NCBI GenBank assembly: GCA_000967895.1
Contig: FO203512.1
Span: forward strand, 2,379,350 to 2,443,349
Reading direction: 5' to 3'
Length of the DNA: 64,000 nt
Origin: Oleispira antarctica RB-8
GTDB taxonomy: Bacteria; Pseudomonadota; Gammaproteobacteria; Pseudomonadales; Oceanobacteraceae
Shown piece after piece: positions 20,139-28,334 of the stretch (positions are counted from its first letter, which is position 1; the number at the start of each line of letters is the position of its first letter). The translations under genes were made by a program, and so were the position numbers. The notes beneath the pieces were generated by a model. That model searched no databases. It was not told the origin of the DNA and was given only the letters and a program-made list of their open reading frames with translations.

Positions 20139-21851
20139 CTAAGGTGCGAGTTTTTTCTTTAATGCCTTAGCAATCGGTGACGGGATTTTACCTATTGCGC
20201 TTAAGACATGAGGTAAAAACTTCAACTTCAAACCTTCATACTCACTGGGCACAATCGCATCAATCAAATGCGGACCCGGTTCACGAATCGCTCTTGCTAA
20301 CGCATCATTAAACGCTTCGGCAGTGGTCACTGTTTCTGCTGGCATACCCATGCCCTTTGCCATAGCAACAAAATCGATGGGCGTTTTTGATAAATCCAAT
20401 TGGGACTTCGCTTTTGGACCTGCGCCTTGCGCCCCAACCCGCTCGAGCTCAATATTGAGAATCGCATACGAGCGATTATTCAAAATCACAACCGTAACAT
20501 CTAGGTTTTCATTCATCATGGTCCACAGCGATTGAATGGTATACATGGCACTACCATCACCGACCAAAGCAATGACCGAACGATGTACTTTTTCAGCAGT
20601 GGTGCCTTCGCCATCGTTACCAGCAATCGCCGCGCCGATAGCGACGGGTAAACCCTGACCAATCGCGCCGCCGGTTAACGTCAGCACATCATGCCTTGGC
20701 GCTCCAGCCGTATAAATGGGCAGCTTCAAACCCGAAGTTTGAGCTTCGTCAGAGATAATTGCATTCTCCGGCATAAGCGCCCCAACCGCCTGGCACACTT
20801 TAGCGGCATTGAGTTTACCCGATGGCAAGGCAGGTCGATCCGCTGGCTGGCATTTCGGTTCAACATCACCAGCACCAACGGCCTCAACTAAGGCCTGCAA
20901 GCTTCCCACCGCATCTTGTTCAATACCAACAAGATGATGCACGCTGCACTTACTGGGTACCAAATAGCTCTTTTTACCGGGGTAGGCAAAAAATGAAACC
21001 GGTTCTTGGGTATCAATAATTATTAAATGCTCATAACCCCTTAGCTGCACAGCGGCCATCTCAGCAAGATATGCAATGCGCTCAACATACGGTAACCCTG
21101 CGCCACGCTCTAAGCGCGTTGGGAATACTTCACAAAACAGTTTAGCGCCGGTTTTTTCTGAAATTTTCGATGCTGCGATAAGGCCGTCTTCTAATAGCAC
21201 GCGACGTCCTAATAAAATGGCTGTTTTTTTACCGCGGGTTAATAGCACAGCGGATATTTGCTTAATCAATGTCGCCGCGGCAATGTCGGTTACGGGTGAT
21301 AAATCAGCCTCGGCGGCAATACCACCCTCGCCCCAAGAAACATCAGCAGGAAGAATCAATGTCGAAATTTGCTGCGGCGCTTTATGAGCAACTTCAATCG
21401 CTTCCGCCACATCCGCTCCAACTTGCTCAGTACTGGGGCAAGTACGAATCCAACTCGATACATTACGCGCAACCGTTTCAATATCCGACTCTAACGGCGC
21501 ATCATATTGCTTATGATAAAGGGCATGATCGCCAATAATATTCACCATCGGCACGCGCGCTTTACGCGCATTATGCAAGTTCGCTAAACCATTGCCCAAA
21601 CCACAACCCAGGTGCAATAACGTCGCTGCAGGTTTATTAGCAATCCGCGCATAGCCATCAGCAGCCCCCGTTGCTACGCCTTCAAACAAACACAGTACAG
21701 CTCGCATATCTGAGTTATCAAGTGCAGCCACAAAATGCATCTCTGACGTTCCAGGATTGGTAAAACAGGTATTAATACCTGCATTCGTTAGGGTTTTGAT
21801 TAACGCTTTCGCGCCGTTATTTTTACGGATGCTCATTATGCTGTTACTCAT
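20139..21851 (-). CDS. Thiamine-diphosphate enzyme, acetolactate synthase/benzoylformate decarboxylase-like
   Basis: 570 residues with the three ThDP-enzyme domains. The N-terminal PYR domain has NPGTSEMHF and the activating glutamate E57 (CLFEGVATGAADGYAR); a central domain follows; the C-terminal PP domain has GGAIGQGLPVAIGAA and the ThDP-Mg motif GDGSAMYTIQSLW...NENLDVTVVILNN. True biosynthetic acetolactate synthases have a regulatory subunit gene beside them; none is here, and no branched-chain genes are nearby. It may be a decarboxylase or lyase on another 2-oxo acid. Start ATG 21851 with AGGACC upstream; M6 is an alternative. Confidence 0.82.
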   Translation of the reverse strand: MSNSIMSIRKNNGAKALIKTLTNAGINTCFTNPGTSEMHFVAALDNSDMRAVLCLFEGVATGAADGYARIANKPAATLLHLGCGLGNGLANLHNARKARVPMVNIIGDHALYHKQYDAPLESDIETVARNVSSWIRTCPSTEQVGADVAEAIEVAHKAPQQISTLILPADVSWGEGGIAAEADLSPVTDIAAATLIKQISAVLLTRGKKTAILLGRRVLLEDGLIAASKISEKTGAKLFCEVFPTRLERGAGLPYVERIAYLAEMAAVQLRGYEHLIIIDTQEPVSFFAYPGKKSYLVPSKCSVHHLVGIEQDAVGSLQALVEAVGAGDVEPKCQPADRPALPSGKLNAAKVCQAVGALMPENAIISDEAQTSGLKLPIYTAGAPRHDVLTLTGGAIGQGLPVAIGAAIAGNDGEGTTAEKVHRSVIALVGDGSAMYTIQSLWTMMNENLDVTVVILNNRSYAILNIELERVGAQGAGPKAKSQLDLSKTPIDFVAMAKGMGMPAETVTTAEAFNDALARAIREPGPHLIDAIVPSEYEGLKLKFLPHVLSAIGKIPSPIAKALKKKLAP

Positions 21852-22455
21852 AAAGGTCCTTTTATATTTATTCTATTGCGGATTACTGCCACGAGTACCG
21901 ATGTAAATGACTGAGTTAATAGCACGCTATCACAATGGACAAAAAAATGATTAAAGTAGTTGAATATATAGTTGAATCATTTAATTGATTAAAGTGTCTC
22001 GGGATAACGAAGATAATGAATACCATTGAAAGGCTCAATGACATACGAAGACAGATAGAATGACATTTGCGGCCTAGCGCAGACGAATACCATTTGAAGT
22101 CACGTGTTATCCTCAAGTGGAGGAATAGCAGCAAATATATCTTTCACCCATTTATATAAACCTTGGTATTTTTCATCCTCCATCGTGCCATTCGATGAGT
22201 CTTTTTTAGGATAAAAACCTAAGGTAACCCCCCAAAGCAGGCGCAGCGCTTTTTTCTGTCACTAGAGCCCAAAAACACAAGATCTGACGCTGCTACTCTT
22301 AATGACGAAGCCGGCTATCCATTAGCACCACTTACCTCAATGATCGACACCAAATCCACATTCACCTATAATCCATTCCATTTTAACAACCCGTATTCCA
22401 TCCATAAGCTCGATTTTACCCCTAAGCGATGGATACCCTATGACCTATTCAGGAG
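21852..22455. other. 604-bp intergenic region with a possible gene remnant
   Basis: Between the divergent ThDP enzyme and J-domain genes. A minus-strand open stretch at 22258-22100 encodes about 50 codons (LRLLWGVTLGFYPKKDSS and a GLYKWVKDIFAAIPPLE end) with no suitable start, bounded upstream by a stop. It may be the tail of a decayed gene. The rest is AT-rich without a recognisable gene. Confidence 0.35.
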
Positions 22456-22461
22456 ATGATT

Positions 22462-22725
22462 TTGGATTATTTTGAAATATTAGAAGTTGATAAATCAGCC
22501 TCGCAAGCTGATATTAAAAAGTCTTTCCGACGATTAGCCGCTAAATATCACCCTGATAGAAATACATCAGAAGATGCAATTCAACGCTTCCAAGACATTC
22601 AAGAGTCGTACAGCGTGCTATCCGACCCTAAGAAGCGAACCAACTATATTGAACAAGAATACACAGAGGTCCTGAACCCGAAAGAGTTCACTGCGTCCTA
22701 CTGGAATCGAGTTTTAAATGCTTAA
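22462..22725 (+). CDS. Small J-domain (DnaJ-like) protein
   Basis: About 88 residues that are essentially one J domain: [20 protein letters not shown], then [13 protein letters not shown] with the HPD motif that stimulates Hsp70 ATPase, then [16 protein letters not shown]. There is no Gly/Phe or zinc domain. The start is TTG 22462 (MDYFEIL): the Shine-Dalgarno AGGAG at 22451-22455 lies 6 nt before it but directly abuts the ATG at 22456. It is the first gene of a four-gene operon with three unrecognised proteins and probably recruits DnaK to them. Confidence 0.88.
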   Translation: MDYFEILEVDKSASQADIKKSFRRLAAKYHPDRNTSEDAIQRFQDIQESYSVLSDPKKRTNYIEQEYTEVLNPKEFTASYWNRVLNA

Positions 22726-22733
22726 GAGTAACT

Positions 22734-23198
22734 ATGTCTAAGACTGTTTCTGTGCCAGCCTATTTGGCTGACGACTATCAAATGCTGACTGAAAATATCG
22801 AATCTTATCAAGACCCGGAAGATCCCGATGCCTTTAAAAACTATGTTGATAGTTTATTAGGTCAGCTAAACAAAACACCCGGATTTTTAGACGGCATGCC
22901 CGACCAGCTCGCTATCTGTTTGCTGTATGTGGTTAAAGTGAATTCTGCCAAATTATTACCACTATGCTCAGACTATGAGCCCCAGTGGGAAGACGTTAAA
23001 ACCTGCGTCAACGTACATAAGAATTTTCGAGACTTAGTGTCGACACTCTCTAATGAGTACCAAGAGCAATTGAAAACGGCGTTACTGCTGCTTTGCTTTT
23101 ATGATTTAGGCGCGGCAGAAGAAGAGTTTCACGCCGACGTAGACGAGTCTGAAGAACAAGACGACGATGAATACCAGCAAGATTCTAACGATTATTAA
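22734..23198 (+). CDS. Unknown acidic protein, J-domain operon gene 2
   Basis: 154 residues, unrecognised. Helical core (FKNYVDSLLGQLNK; LAICLLYVVKVNSAKLLPLC; LKTALLLLCFYDLG) and a very acidic C-terminal tail from about residue 128, rich in Asp and Glu (DESEEQDDDEYQQDSNDY). No signal peptide or membrane segment. It starts 8 bp after the J-domain gene and ends 27 bp before the next, so it is cotranscribed. The acidic tail could be an interaction or chaperone-binding segment; this is inference. Confidence 0.75.
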   Translation: MSKTVSVPAYLADDYQMLTENIESYQDPEDPDAFKNYVDSLLGQLNKTPGFLDGMPDQLAICLLYVVKVNSAKLLPLCSDYEPQWEDVKTCVNVHKNFRDLVSTLSNEYQEQLKTALLLLCFYDLGAAEEEFHADVDESEEQDDDEYQQDSNDY

Positions 23199-23225
23199 TA
23201 CTACCCGAATTAACAGGATTTTATT

Positions 23226-23876
23226 TTGAGCCAAGAAGTTGCCATTTTAGCTGAAAAAGTCATTGCGCTAACCCGTGAGAGTGGTCGCAATGCGGGTAAT
23301 ATTTTAGAAGATATTGCATCTACCGAGGGCGATCAGAAAATGATCGCTGTTATTTCTCAACTAGACATCATGAGTGTCGCTAAAATAGTGAGAAATTTTG
23401 ATGCCACTATCCCGTCAATAGCGGCATGGCTGATGGACCCAGAAACCATCGGAGAGATGTTGGATGTAGAGCCTTCGTATTGGGAAAATGAATTTGAAAA
23501 AGGTGCCGTTACCGCACAAGATTCAGTGAAATCTATGTTGTCGCAAATATTTCTTACCCGAGCTGACGACGACGAAAGACAAACCGAAATTTTAGATGCC
23601 ATCAACCATTCTGAAACGGGACTGTTGTATTTGTCACTGCCTTTTATTGGTTTTGATTTTGAATCTATCGACTTTGAAGAAGAGGCGGTATCGGGTAGCG
23701 ATGAAGAATTATTGATTAAGATAAAGTCACTTAGCGAATCAATTTATCAAGCGATTCTTGACACGTCTGTAAACGGTAATCTTGATAACATTGAAGCCAT
23801 TCTTAAATCCCAGGCGAATAACATCAGAGTTGGCGAGATAAGCAGCGATACCGACGACATGTTCGAGCCACTATAA
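23226..23876 (+). CDS. Unknown acidic protein, J-domain operon gene 3
   Basis: 216 residues from TTG 23226, supported by AGGA 7 nt upstream. Unrecognised; cytoplasmic, helical and acidic. The middle contains FDATIPSIAAWLMDPETI, and the C-terminus ends SSDTDDMFEPL. No metal-binding or catalytic motif was seen. 13 bp separate it from gene 4. The conserved layout (J protein, then three helical acidic proteins) suggests a single complex or pathway. Confidence 0.72.
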   Translation: MSQEVAILAEKVIALTRESGRNAGNILEDIASTEGDQKMIAVISQLDIMSVAKIVRNFDATIPSIAAWLMDPETIGEMLDVEPSYWENEFEKGAVTAQDSVKSMLSQIFLTRADDDERQTEILDAINHSETGLLYLSLPFIGFDFESIDFEEEAVSGSDEELLIKIKSLSESIYQAILDTSVNGNLDNIEAILKSQANNIRVGEISSDTDDMFEPL

Positions 23877-23889
23877 GAGAGACTGACAG

Positions 23890-24915
23890 ATGAATATTGA
23901 TAAAGTCAGGACTAGACCCTTTTTATTACTGATGATCAGCGATGCCGTTGATAGCGGCTTAATCACGCCTGCAGACATGTCGAAAATAGAAAGCCTGTTG
24001 GTCGACATGTCTTTAAAAATAGCCAAGAGCTTTTTTTCACCGGTTATCAGTCATGACCTAAAAAAATCGTGCGCTATTGTTCTGGGAGTCACGACACTTG
24101 GGCTGTTAAAGCTAAGTAAAGGCGATACTCTTAAAGCACAAAAAATTCTGCTAGAAGATACCGTTCTTACCTGTTTCCGCAAGGGCTGGGAAGACGTAAA
24201 CGCGCTCTTTAAGGCACATGGCCCCGACGCGAATCGCGCTATATTATTAACGAACTACCAATACAACGACAACGAACACAAGGACATAGTATCGATTCAT
24301 GCGGCACTTATGTCCCTGCAGCAAGATGTTAAACTAATGCAGCAAATAGCGGACAAGTTTAAAAATCCACTATCAGGCTTAGCCATCGACCTGCTTGAAC
24401 TCGATGAAGCGACCATTAAAGCGGATGTTCAGCTATCGATATTTGAAACTATGATGAAGCGCCACGACCTTGGCCACAAACAGTATGATGAGATAAAAGC
24501 CCTACTGTCTTCTTACCGTGATAAAGCCGATATTTTTAACGATGAATTCAGTGAAGCCACTGAAACCATTCAGAAGAAATACGGTGTAGCGATAAGTCAA
24601 CGGATCGAAGACTGGCTACCGAGCATTAAGGAAAACTTTCACGAAACGTTTGAATTACTTGCCTTTGAGAATAGCGGACCTGAAATTTACATCAGCTTTT
24701 TTGAACTAGTCTTGCGTGGCAATATAAACCCCACTCATTTTGTTCACGCCTATGAAAGTCTGTTAGAGCCGGAAAGAATGCTGTACCCAGACCTTAAAAT
24801 GCAAATAGAAGCTGAAGCAGATTTCAAAGACTTACCTGACGAGGAAGAAGCTGACTTGCCATTTGATACGGATCTAATTAGCGATTTTGGCGACAATACG
24901 ACTATCGATTATTAG
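23890..24915 (+). CDS. Unknown protein, J-domain operon gene 4
   Basis: 341 residues, unrecognised, almost wholly helical and cytoplasmic. One moderately hydrophobic stretch (SCAIVLGVTTLGLLKLSKGD, about residues 60-80) may be a buried helix. A strongly acidic C-terminus (DLPDEEEADLPFDTDLISD) mirrors the acidic tails of the two preceding proteins. ATG 23890 with GAGAGA upstream. It ends 28 bp from the convergent hipA stop. Confidence 0.74.
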   Translation: MNIDKVRTRPFLLLMISDAVDSGLITPADMSKIESLLVDMSLKIAKSFFSPVISHDLKKSCAIVLGVTTLGLLKLSKGDTLKAQKILLEDTVLTCFRKGWEDVNALFKAHGPDANRAILLTNYQYNDNEHKDIVSIHAALMSLQQDVKLMQQIADKFKNPLSGLAIDLLELDEATIKADVQLSIFETMMKRHDLGHKQYDEIKALLSSYRDKADIFNDEFSEATETIQKKYGVAISQRIEDWLPSIKENFHETFELLAFENSGPEIYISFFELVLRGNINPTHFVHAYESLLEPERMLYPDLKMQIEAEADFKDLPDEEEADLPFDTDLISDFGDNTTIDY

Positions 24916-24942
24916 CCTGACACAAGGGGTCGATTCTAAGAA

Positions 24943-26181
24943 TTAATCAATCTGAAAACGCCCTTGTGTTGCCTCAGGAATATTCAAGAGATCGGGGTCA
25001 TCGACCCCTTCTTTGATCAGCAATTCTTTCCAATTGGACAGAGCCTCTAAAACTCTCGCGCTAACCAATACTGCATCTGCACGACTAAGGCCAAGTGCCT
25101 TACCCGTATCGATAGCACTGCTTAATTTCGGCAAATAACCAGAATTGTTAAATCGACTAGCATGCTCTGCATGGAGAGGAAAATGCGGGAGAACGTCATA
25201 TAGAGGGCTTAGCTCCCACCCTTTATCACAAGATAGAAGAGAGAAATTACGAAGATGGTCATCCGTATTTCCAAGTGCCTGATTAATCAACATCGCCCCA
25301 AAAAGCTGCATTAAATCTGTTTTAACATCCCAACAGAATTTTTTTATGCAACCGGCAATATCTTCATAAGAATAATTCATCGCATCACACTGCGTATGAG
25401 GGTCTTTAAGAAGTGAGTTAATTGTTGCTAACTGCCTTCGGCCTTTTTCAGGCGTTGTATCGAATCTTTTAACCAGTAATGATTTTATTTTTCCGTTCAA
25501 AGTATAAATACTGGATTCAGCAGTCCTCAATCCAGCCATTCTACATATTTCTAGAGACGCCCACTCTAATGTAGCAACGTCATGATTATCAGTAACCTGA
25601 TTGGGTTTGATCATACATGCGTTACCCTCTAGATCTTTCACAAGCATTTTTGGTCTGGCACCACCAATAGCCGACCCACCCCTAACCAGTGCCACATACT
25701 CAAGCTCCTCCCTTGAAAGCGCTTCAATATCGCCGGAGTTAAGAGATTCGATAATCTTATCAGCTTTATCCAGGCGCAGACCTTCATCCCAGTTTGGGAC
25801 CTCCCCATTCATTGTAATTTTACAAGCGCCAATACTTGAGCCTGTGCCAATATAATTTAGAGAGGTAAGGTTTGTTATAAACCGCTTATTAATACGCCTA
25901 GCAATCAACCTCTTCCCCCAGTCATCAGGTAATAGATCATCGATGAAACCAACAAAAGAGCTGCCATCAGAAGGGAATCTTTGCATACCTTGTTTATCAA
26001 GACCCATCAAAGGGCTTATCTCTGCTGCAAGAGGATGACTTGTATATTCAGCTTCATACATAAACTGCTGTTCAAGTATCTTGCCAGTCTTTGTATGACT
26101 TATTGCAAGAAAACCGAGAATCATGCTTGTTCCATCTGGGAACTGCTTGTGAACATCAAAGTAAGAAGCTTCATTTGTCAT
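24943..26181 (-). CDS. hipA: HipA-family serine/threonine kinase toxin
   Basis: 412 residues. The family kinase phosphorylates glutamyl-tRNA synthetase or related targets and slows growth. Visible features: the phosphoacceptor/ATP loop region GGSAIGGARPKMLVKD, the catalytic loop GNTDDHLRNFSLL (HipA NxDxHxKN type) and the metal motif SPLYDVLP. Length and order are normal, so it should be active. Its ATG overlaps the hipB stop by 4 bp, the classical antitoxin-toxin coupling. Confidence 0.9.
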   Translation of the reverse strand: MTNEASYFDVHKQFPDGTSMILGFLAISHTKTGKILEQQFMYEAEYTSHPLAAEISPLMGLDKQGMQRFPSDGSSFVGFIDDLLPDDWGKRLIARRINKRFITNLTSLNYIGTGSSIGACKITMNGEVPNWDEGLRLDKADKIIESLNSGDIEALSREELEYVALVRGGSAIGGARPKMLVKDLEGNACMIKPNQVTDNHDVATLEWASLEICRMAGLRTAESSIYTLNGKIKSLLVKRFDTTPEKGRRQLATINSLLKDPHTQCDAMNYSYEDIAGCIKKFCWDVKTDLMQLFGAMLINQALGNTDDHLRNFSLLSCDKGWELSPLYDVLPHFPLHAEHASRFNNSGYLPKLSSAIDTGKALGLSRADAVLVSARVLEALSNWKELLIKEGVDDPDLLNIPEATQGRFQID

Positions 26182-26453
26182 TTAGACTTATCCCTCAATT
26201 CAAATAGATTTTCAGATTTAGGTTTCAGGAAAGCGTTTAACAAACCTTCTTGAAGATCGTAGAGGGAGGAGATCGCCAAAAGAGTATTGAGCGATGGATT
26301 GCCTTTGCCCACCTCAATCTTTTGGTATGTATTCTTAGAAACCCCAATACGCAAAGCAAACGCCTCAAGGTCATCATGGGGGTAATAGGTTTTACGGAGC
26401 TGCTTGATTTGTTTACCGATTACTTCGGATAAAGTGGGTTCTAAATTCTTCAT
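26178..26453 (-). CDS. hipB: HipB-like antitoxin (Xre/HTH)
   Basis: 91 residues from ATG 26453; an in-frame TTG at 26471 would add six. The helix-turn-helix is DLEAFALRIGVSKNTYQKIE, as in HipB/Xre proteins, and a helical C-terminal part follows. It should bind the palindromes just upstream and repress hipBA, with HipA as corepressor. No clear Shine-Dalgarno precedes the ATG. Confidence 0.85.
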   Translation of the reverse strand: MKNLEPTLSEVIGKQIKQLRKTYYPHDDLEAFALRIGVSKNTYQKIEVGKGNPSLNTLLAISSLYDLQEGLLNAFLKPKSENLFELRDKSK

Positions 26454-26503
26454 AAACCAAGAATAAACCAATAGAGTGATATATCAAGGCCAAAATCCTA
26501 TTT

Positions 26504-26564
26504 TAAACCAACATATTGGTAAATATGGTTTATATATTGGATATTTACCAATATATTGGTAAAT
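26504..26564. promoter_or_regulatory. Palindromic hipBA operators
   Basis: A perfect 22-bp palindrome at 26543-26564 (half site ATTTACCAATA) and a second imperfect copy at 26504-26524 (half sites TAAACCAA and TTGGTAAAT), centred 39-40 bp apart. Further TTTA/TTGG half sites lie between them. They precede hipB, so autorepression is the natural reading. Confidence 0.75.
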
Positions 26565-26668
26565 TTATATCTGGAGCAAAAATTCACTTGCTACATGAAT
26601 ATGCCCTACTTAGAGCCTCGGATACCGCATTAGTGATTATAGCGACAATACCACTATCGATTATCTTA

Positions 26669-27355
26669 CTAGTTAAAGGAGTCAACCTCATCGCTGGTTA
26701 AATAACGCCACTGGCCCAGTTCAACATCCAAAGAGACTTGGCCAATTTTTTCTCGATGTAAGTGTTTAACACGATTACCCACAGCCCGAAACATACGCTT
26801 AACTTGACGAAATTTACCTTGCGTAATCGTCAACAATACTTCGTTAGAGCTTAGTACTGTTACTTTTGCCGGAAGTGTTGGCTCATCTATCCCTTTCAAC
26901 ATAAGCCCCTGCTCAAGCTTTAAGATAGCCTCGTCAGTAAGCTCATCACGTAAAGTTACTCGGTAAACTTTTTCACACTGAGCACTGGGCCTTATTATTT
27001 TTGAGGTCCAACTCCCGTCATCAGTAATGAGCACCAAACCCGTGGTATCGGCATCTAAACGCCCAACAATATGCAACTCTGATTTTTTATTCACATCTAA
27101 ATAATTAAGAATAGAAGGGTGACTTTCGTCAATATTCGAACTCAAGGTATTCGCAGGTTTATGGATTAAGATATAACGGAAGGGCCGCAGTTTCAGTAAG
27201 ATACCATCCAGTGTTACACGATGATTGCCATATACCTGAACTGCACCAGCCGTAAAGACTTTGTTGTCTATTTTCACCATTCGGCGCTGTAGTACATCAA
27301 TCGCTTCAGTTCTATTTAGCTCAGTACTCTTACAAATATATTTATCAAGTCGCAT
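26669..27355 (-). CDS. rsuA: RsuA-family ribosomal pseudouridine synthase
   Basis: About 228 residues from ATG 27355 (MRLDKYICKST, the usual RsuA start); an upstream TTG at 27373 is less likely. An N-terminal S4 RNA-binding domain is followed by the synthase domain with the catalytic aspartate in VGRLDADTTGLVL and the KVYRVTL and GKFRQVKRMF motifs. RsuA makes pseudouridine 516 in 16S rRNA; closely related RluB/E/F modify 23S rRNA, so the exact target is less sure. It bounds the attC array on its 3' side. Confidence 0.85.
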   Translation of the reverse strand: MRLDKYICKSTELNRTEAIDVLQRRMVKIDNKVFTAGAVQVYGNHRVTLDGILLKLRPFRYILIHKPANTLSSNIDESHPSILNYLDVNKKSELHIVGRLDADTTGLVLITDDGSWTSKIIRPSAQCEKVYRVTLRDELTDEAILKLEQGLMLKGIDEPTLPAKVTVLSSNEVLLTITQGKFRQVKRMFRAVGNRVKHLHREKIGQVSLDVELGQWRYLTSDEVDSFN

Positions 27356-27427
27356 TCGACAATTCACACTCAAAAGAAAATCAGTAAGGCCTCACTCTAT
27401 TTGAGATAACCACTTACTCAAGCCATT

Positions 27428-27519
27428 TTATAACTTTATCGGGGGAAGATCATAGCGAGGAACGAGCGAAGTAAAACCGTCCCAGCACCGCAGGTGCGAT
27501 CACCAACTTTTTGTTAGGC
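27428..27519 (-). repeat. attC site A (end of array)
   Basis: 92 bp between GCCTAAC (27519-27513, contains the stop of the 135-aa cassette gene) and a degenerate GTTATAA (27434-27428). The inner arms closely resemble site E (TAGCGAGGAACGAG, CCGTCCCAGCACCG). Last site before rsuA. Confidence 0.75.
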
Positions 27520-27921
27520 ATCTCTACGATACATCCAAGAATAGAGCATACCCACGTTAGCAGACATCAATATAGAAATTGGAATCCCAACCATACCCCA
27601 TACTGTGATAATCCATCCAAAAAAATCATCACTTTTAGCCATAGATTCAAATCTTATATATAAGAAGGGAAATAAAATTGATAATACTACTAAAATTAGA
27701 GGTAGCCATTCTTTATACATAACATCTAATAAATGATTATTTTCAATATTCATTAAAAATAAAGGCAATGAGATTAGAGTTAATGGGATACCTATAGACA
27801 ACAAAGATAAATACCCAAAAAGACTCATAAATGATTCTGTATTCTTTGCCAGAAAATAGCCTAAAAGACTAATGATTAAACCTAAACCAATCATTCCTAG
27901 CGATGTATTTCGATGTTTCAT
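27514..27921 (-). CDS. Cassette-encoded membrane protein (135 aa)
   Basis: Unrecognised protein with four predicted membrane segments (for example MIGLGLIISLLGYFLA; GYLSLLSIGIPLTLISLPLF; LPLILVVLSILFPFLYI; WIITVWGMVGIPISILM). The stop codon lies inside the RYYYAAC box of attC A and the start is 3 bp from attC B, so the gene fills its cassette. Cassette genes of this sort are often species-specific; no function can be assigned. Confidence 0.75.
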   Translation of the reverse strand: MKHRNTSLGMIGLGLIISLLGYFLAKNTESFMSLFGYLSLLSIGIPLTLISLPLFLMNIENNHLLDVMYKEWLPLILVVLSILFPFLYIRFESMAKSDDFFGWIITVWGMVGIPISILMSANVGMLYSWMYRRDA

Positions 27922-27923
27922 AT

Positions 27924-27998
27924 GCCTAACGCTTTTGTTGTGGGGCGCTGAAAGCGTCCAAGCCCCAAAGGGGCTGAACCACCAACTTTTTGTTAAGT
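27924..27998 (-). repeat. attC site B
   Basis: 75 bp bounded on the plus strand by GCCTAAC (27924-27930) and GTTAAGT (27992-27998), both full consensus. The interior (GCTTTTGTTGTGGGGCGCTG) is shared with sites D and E. Confidence 0.85.
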
Positions 27999-28019
27999 GC
28001 TTTTTGCTCTAAGTTGCGA

Positions 28020-28259
28020 TTAGCAGCCACCATCACCTCCGCCGCAATCTCCTCCACCGCTCCACCCACCAGAGGAGCTATCGTAGCCTCCACTAGAAGA
28101 ACTTTCACCTTTAAGATTTGATATTTTCATGAAAGCTACAATAACGCTTACAGCAAAAATAATCGGGCATATTTGACTGAAAGTATATTCGTCCGATCCC
28201 ATGTCAATAAAATAAAAAGAGGTTGAAGCACTAGCAATAATTAATATCCACAGAAACAT
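28020..28259 (-). CDS. Cassette-encoded small membrane protein with Gly/Ser/Cys tail (79 aa)
   Basis: Two hydrophobic segments (FLWILIIASASTSFYFI; ICPIIFAVSVIVAFM) and a C-terminal tail of about 27 residues made of Gly, Ser, Asp and Cys (GGGDCGGGDGGC). Such tails occur in small membrane proteins of unknown role. A similar Gly/Cys tail ends the GRDP-like protein at 61568-62242. ATG 28259. It occupies its own cassette between attC C and B. Confidence 0.7.
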   Translation of the reverse strand: MFLWILIIASASTSFYFIDMGSDEYTFSQICPIIFAVSVIVAFMKISNLKGESSSSGGYDSSSGGWSGGGDCGGGDGGC

Positions 28260-28284
28260 AAATAATTCCTTTTAAATTTGCGCC

Positions 28285-28330
28285 ACTTAACGCCACGCAG
28301 CGACGGTCCTGCTGGCTGCAATTGTTAGCC
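28285..28330 (-). repeat. attC site C (short)
   Basis: 46 bp, bounded by ACTTAAC (28285-28291) and GTTAGCC (28324-28330); arms GCCACGCAGCGACGG/CTGGCTGC. It follows the beta-lactamase gene, whose stop is 4 bp away. At the lower end of attC lengths. Confidence 0.7.
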
Positions 28331-28334
28331 ACCC

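Noticed and set aside
21916-22134. A 72-codon minus-strand frame
   Set aside because: No ribosome site, unusual composition and no likeness to known proteins; left as part of the intergenic region.
26516-26701. A 61-codon plus-strand frame with a hydrophobic end
   Set aside because: It starts within the hipBA operators at a GTG without a Shine-Dalgarno and runs into the rsuA 3' end; no family likeness.
27926-28108. A second frame overlapping the 79-aa cassette gene
   Set aside because: It runs through attC B and would break the cassette layout; the 79-aa frame has a signal-like helix and a usual start.
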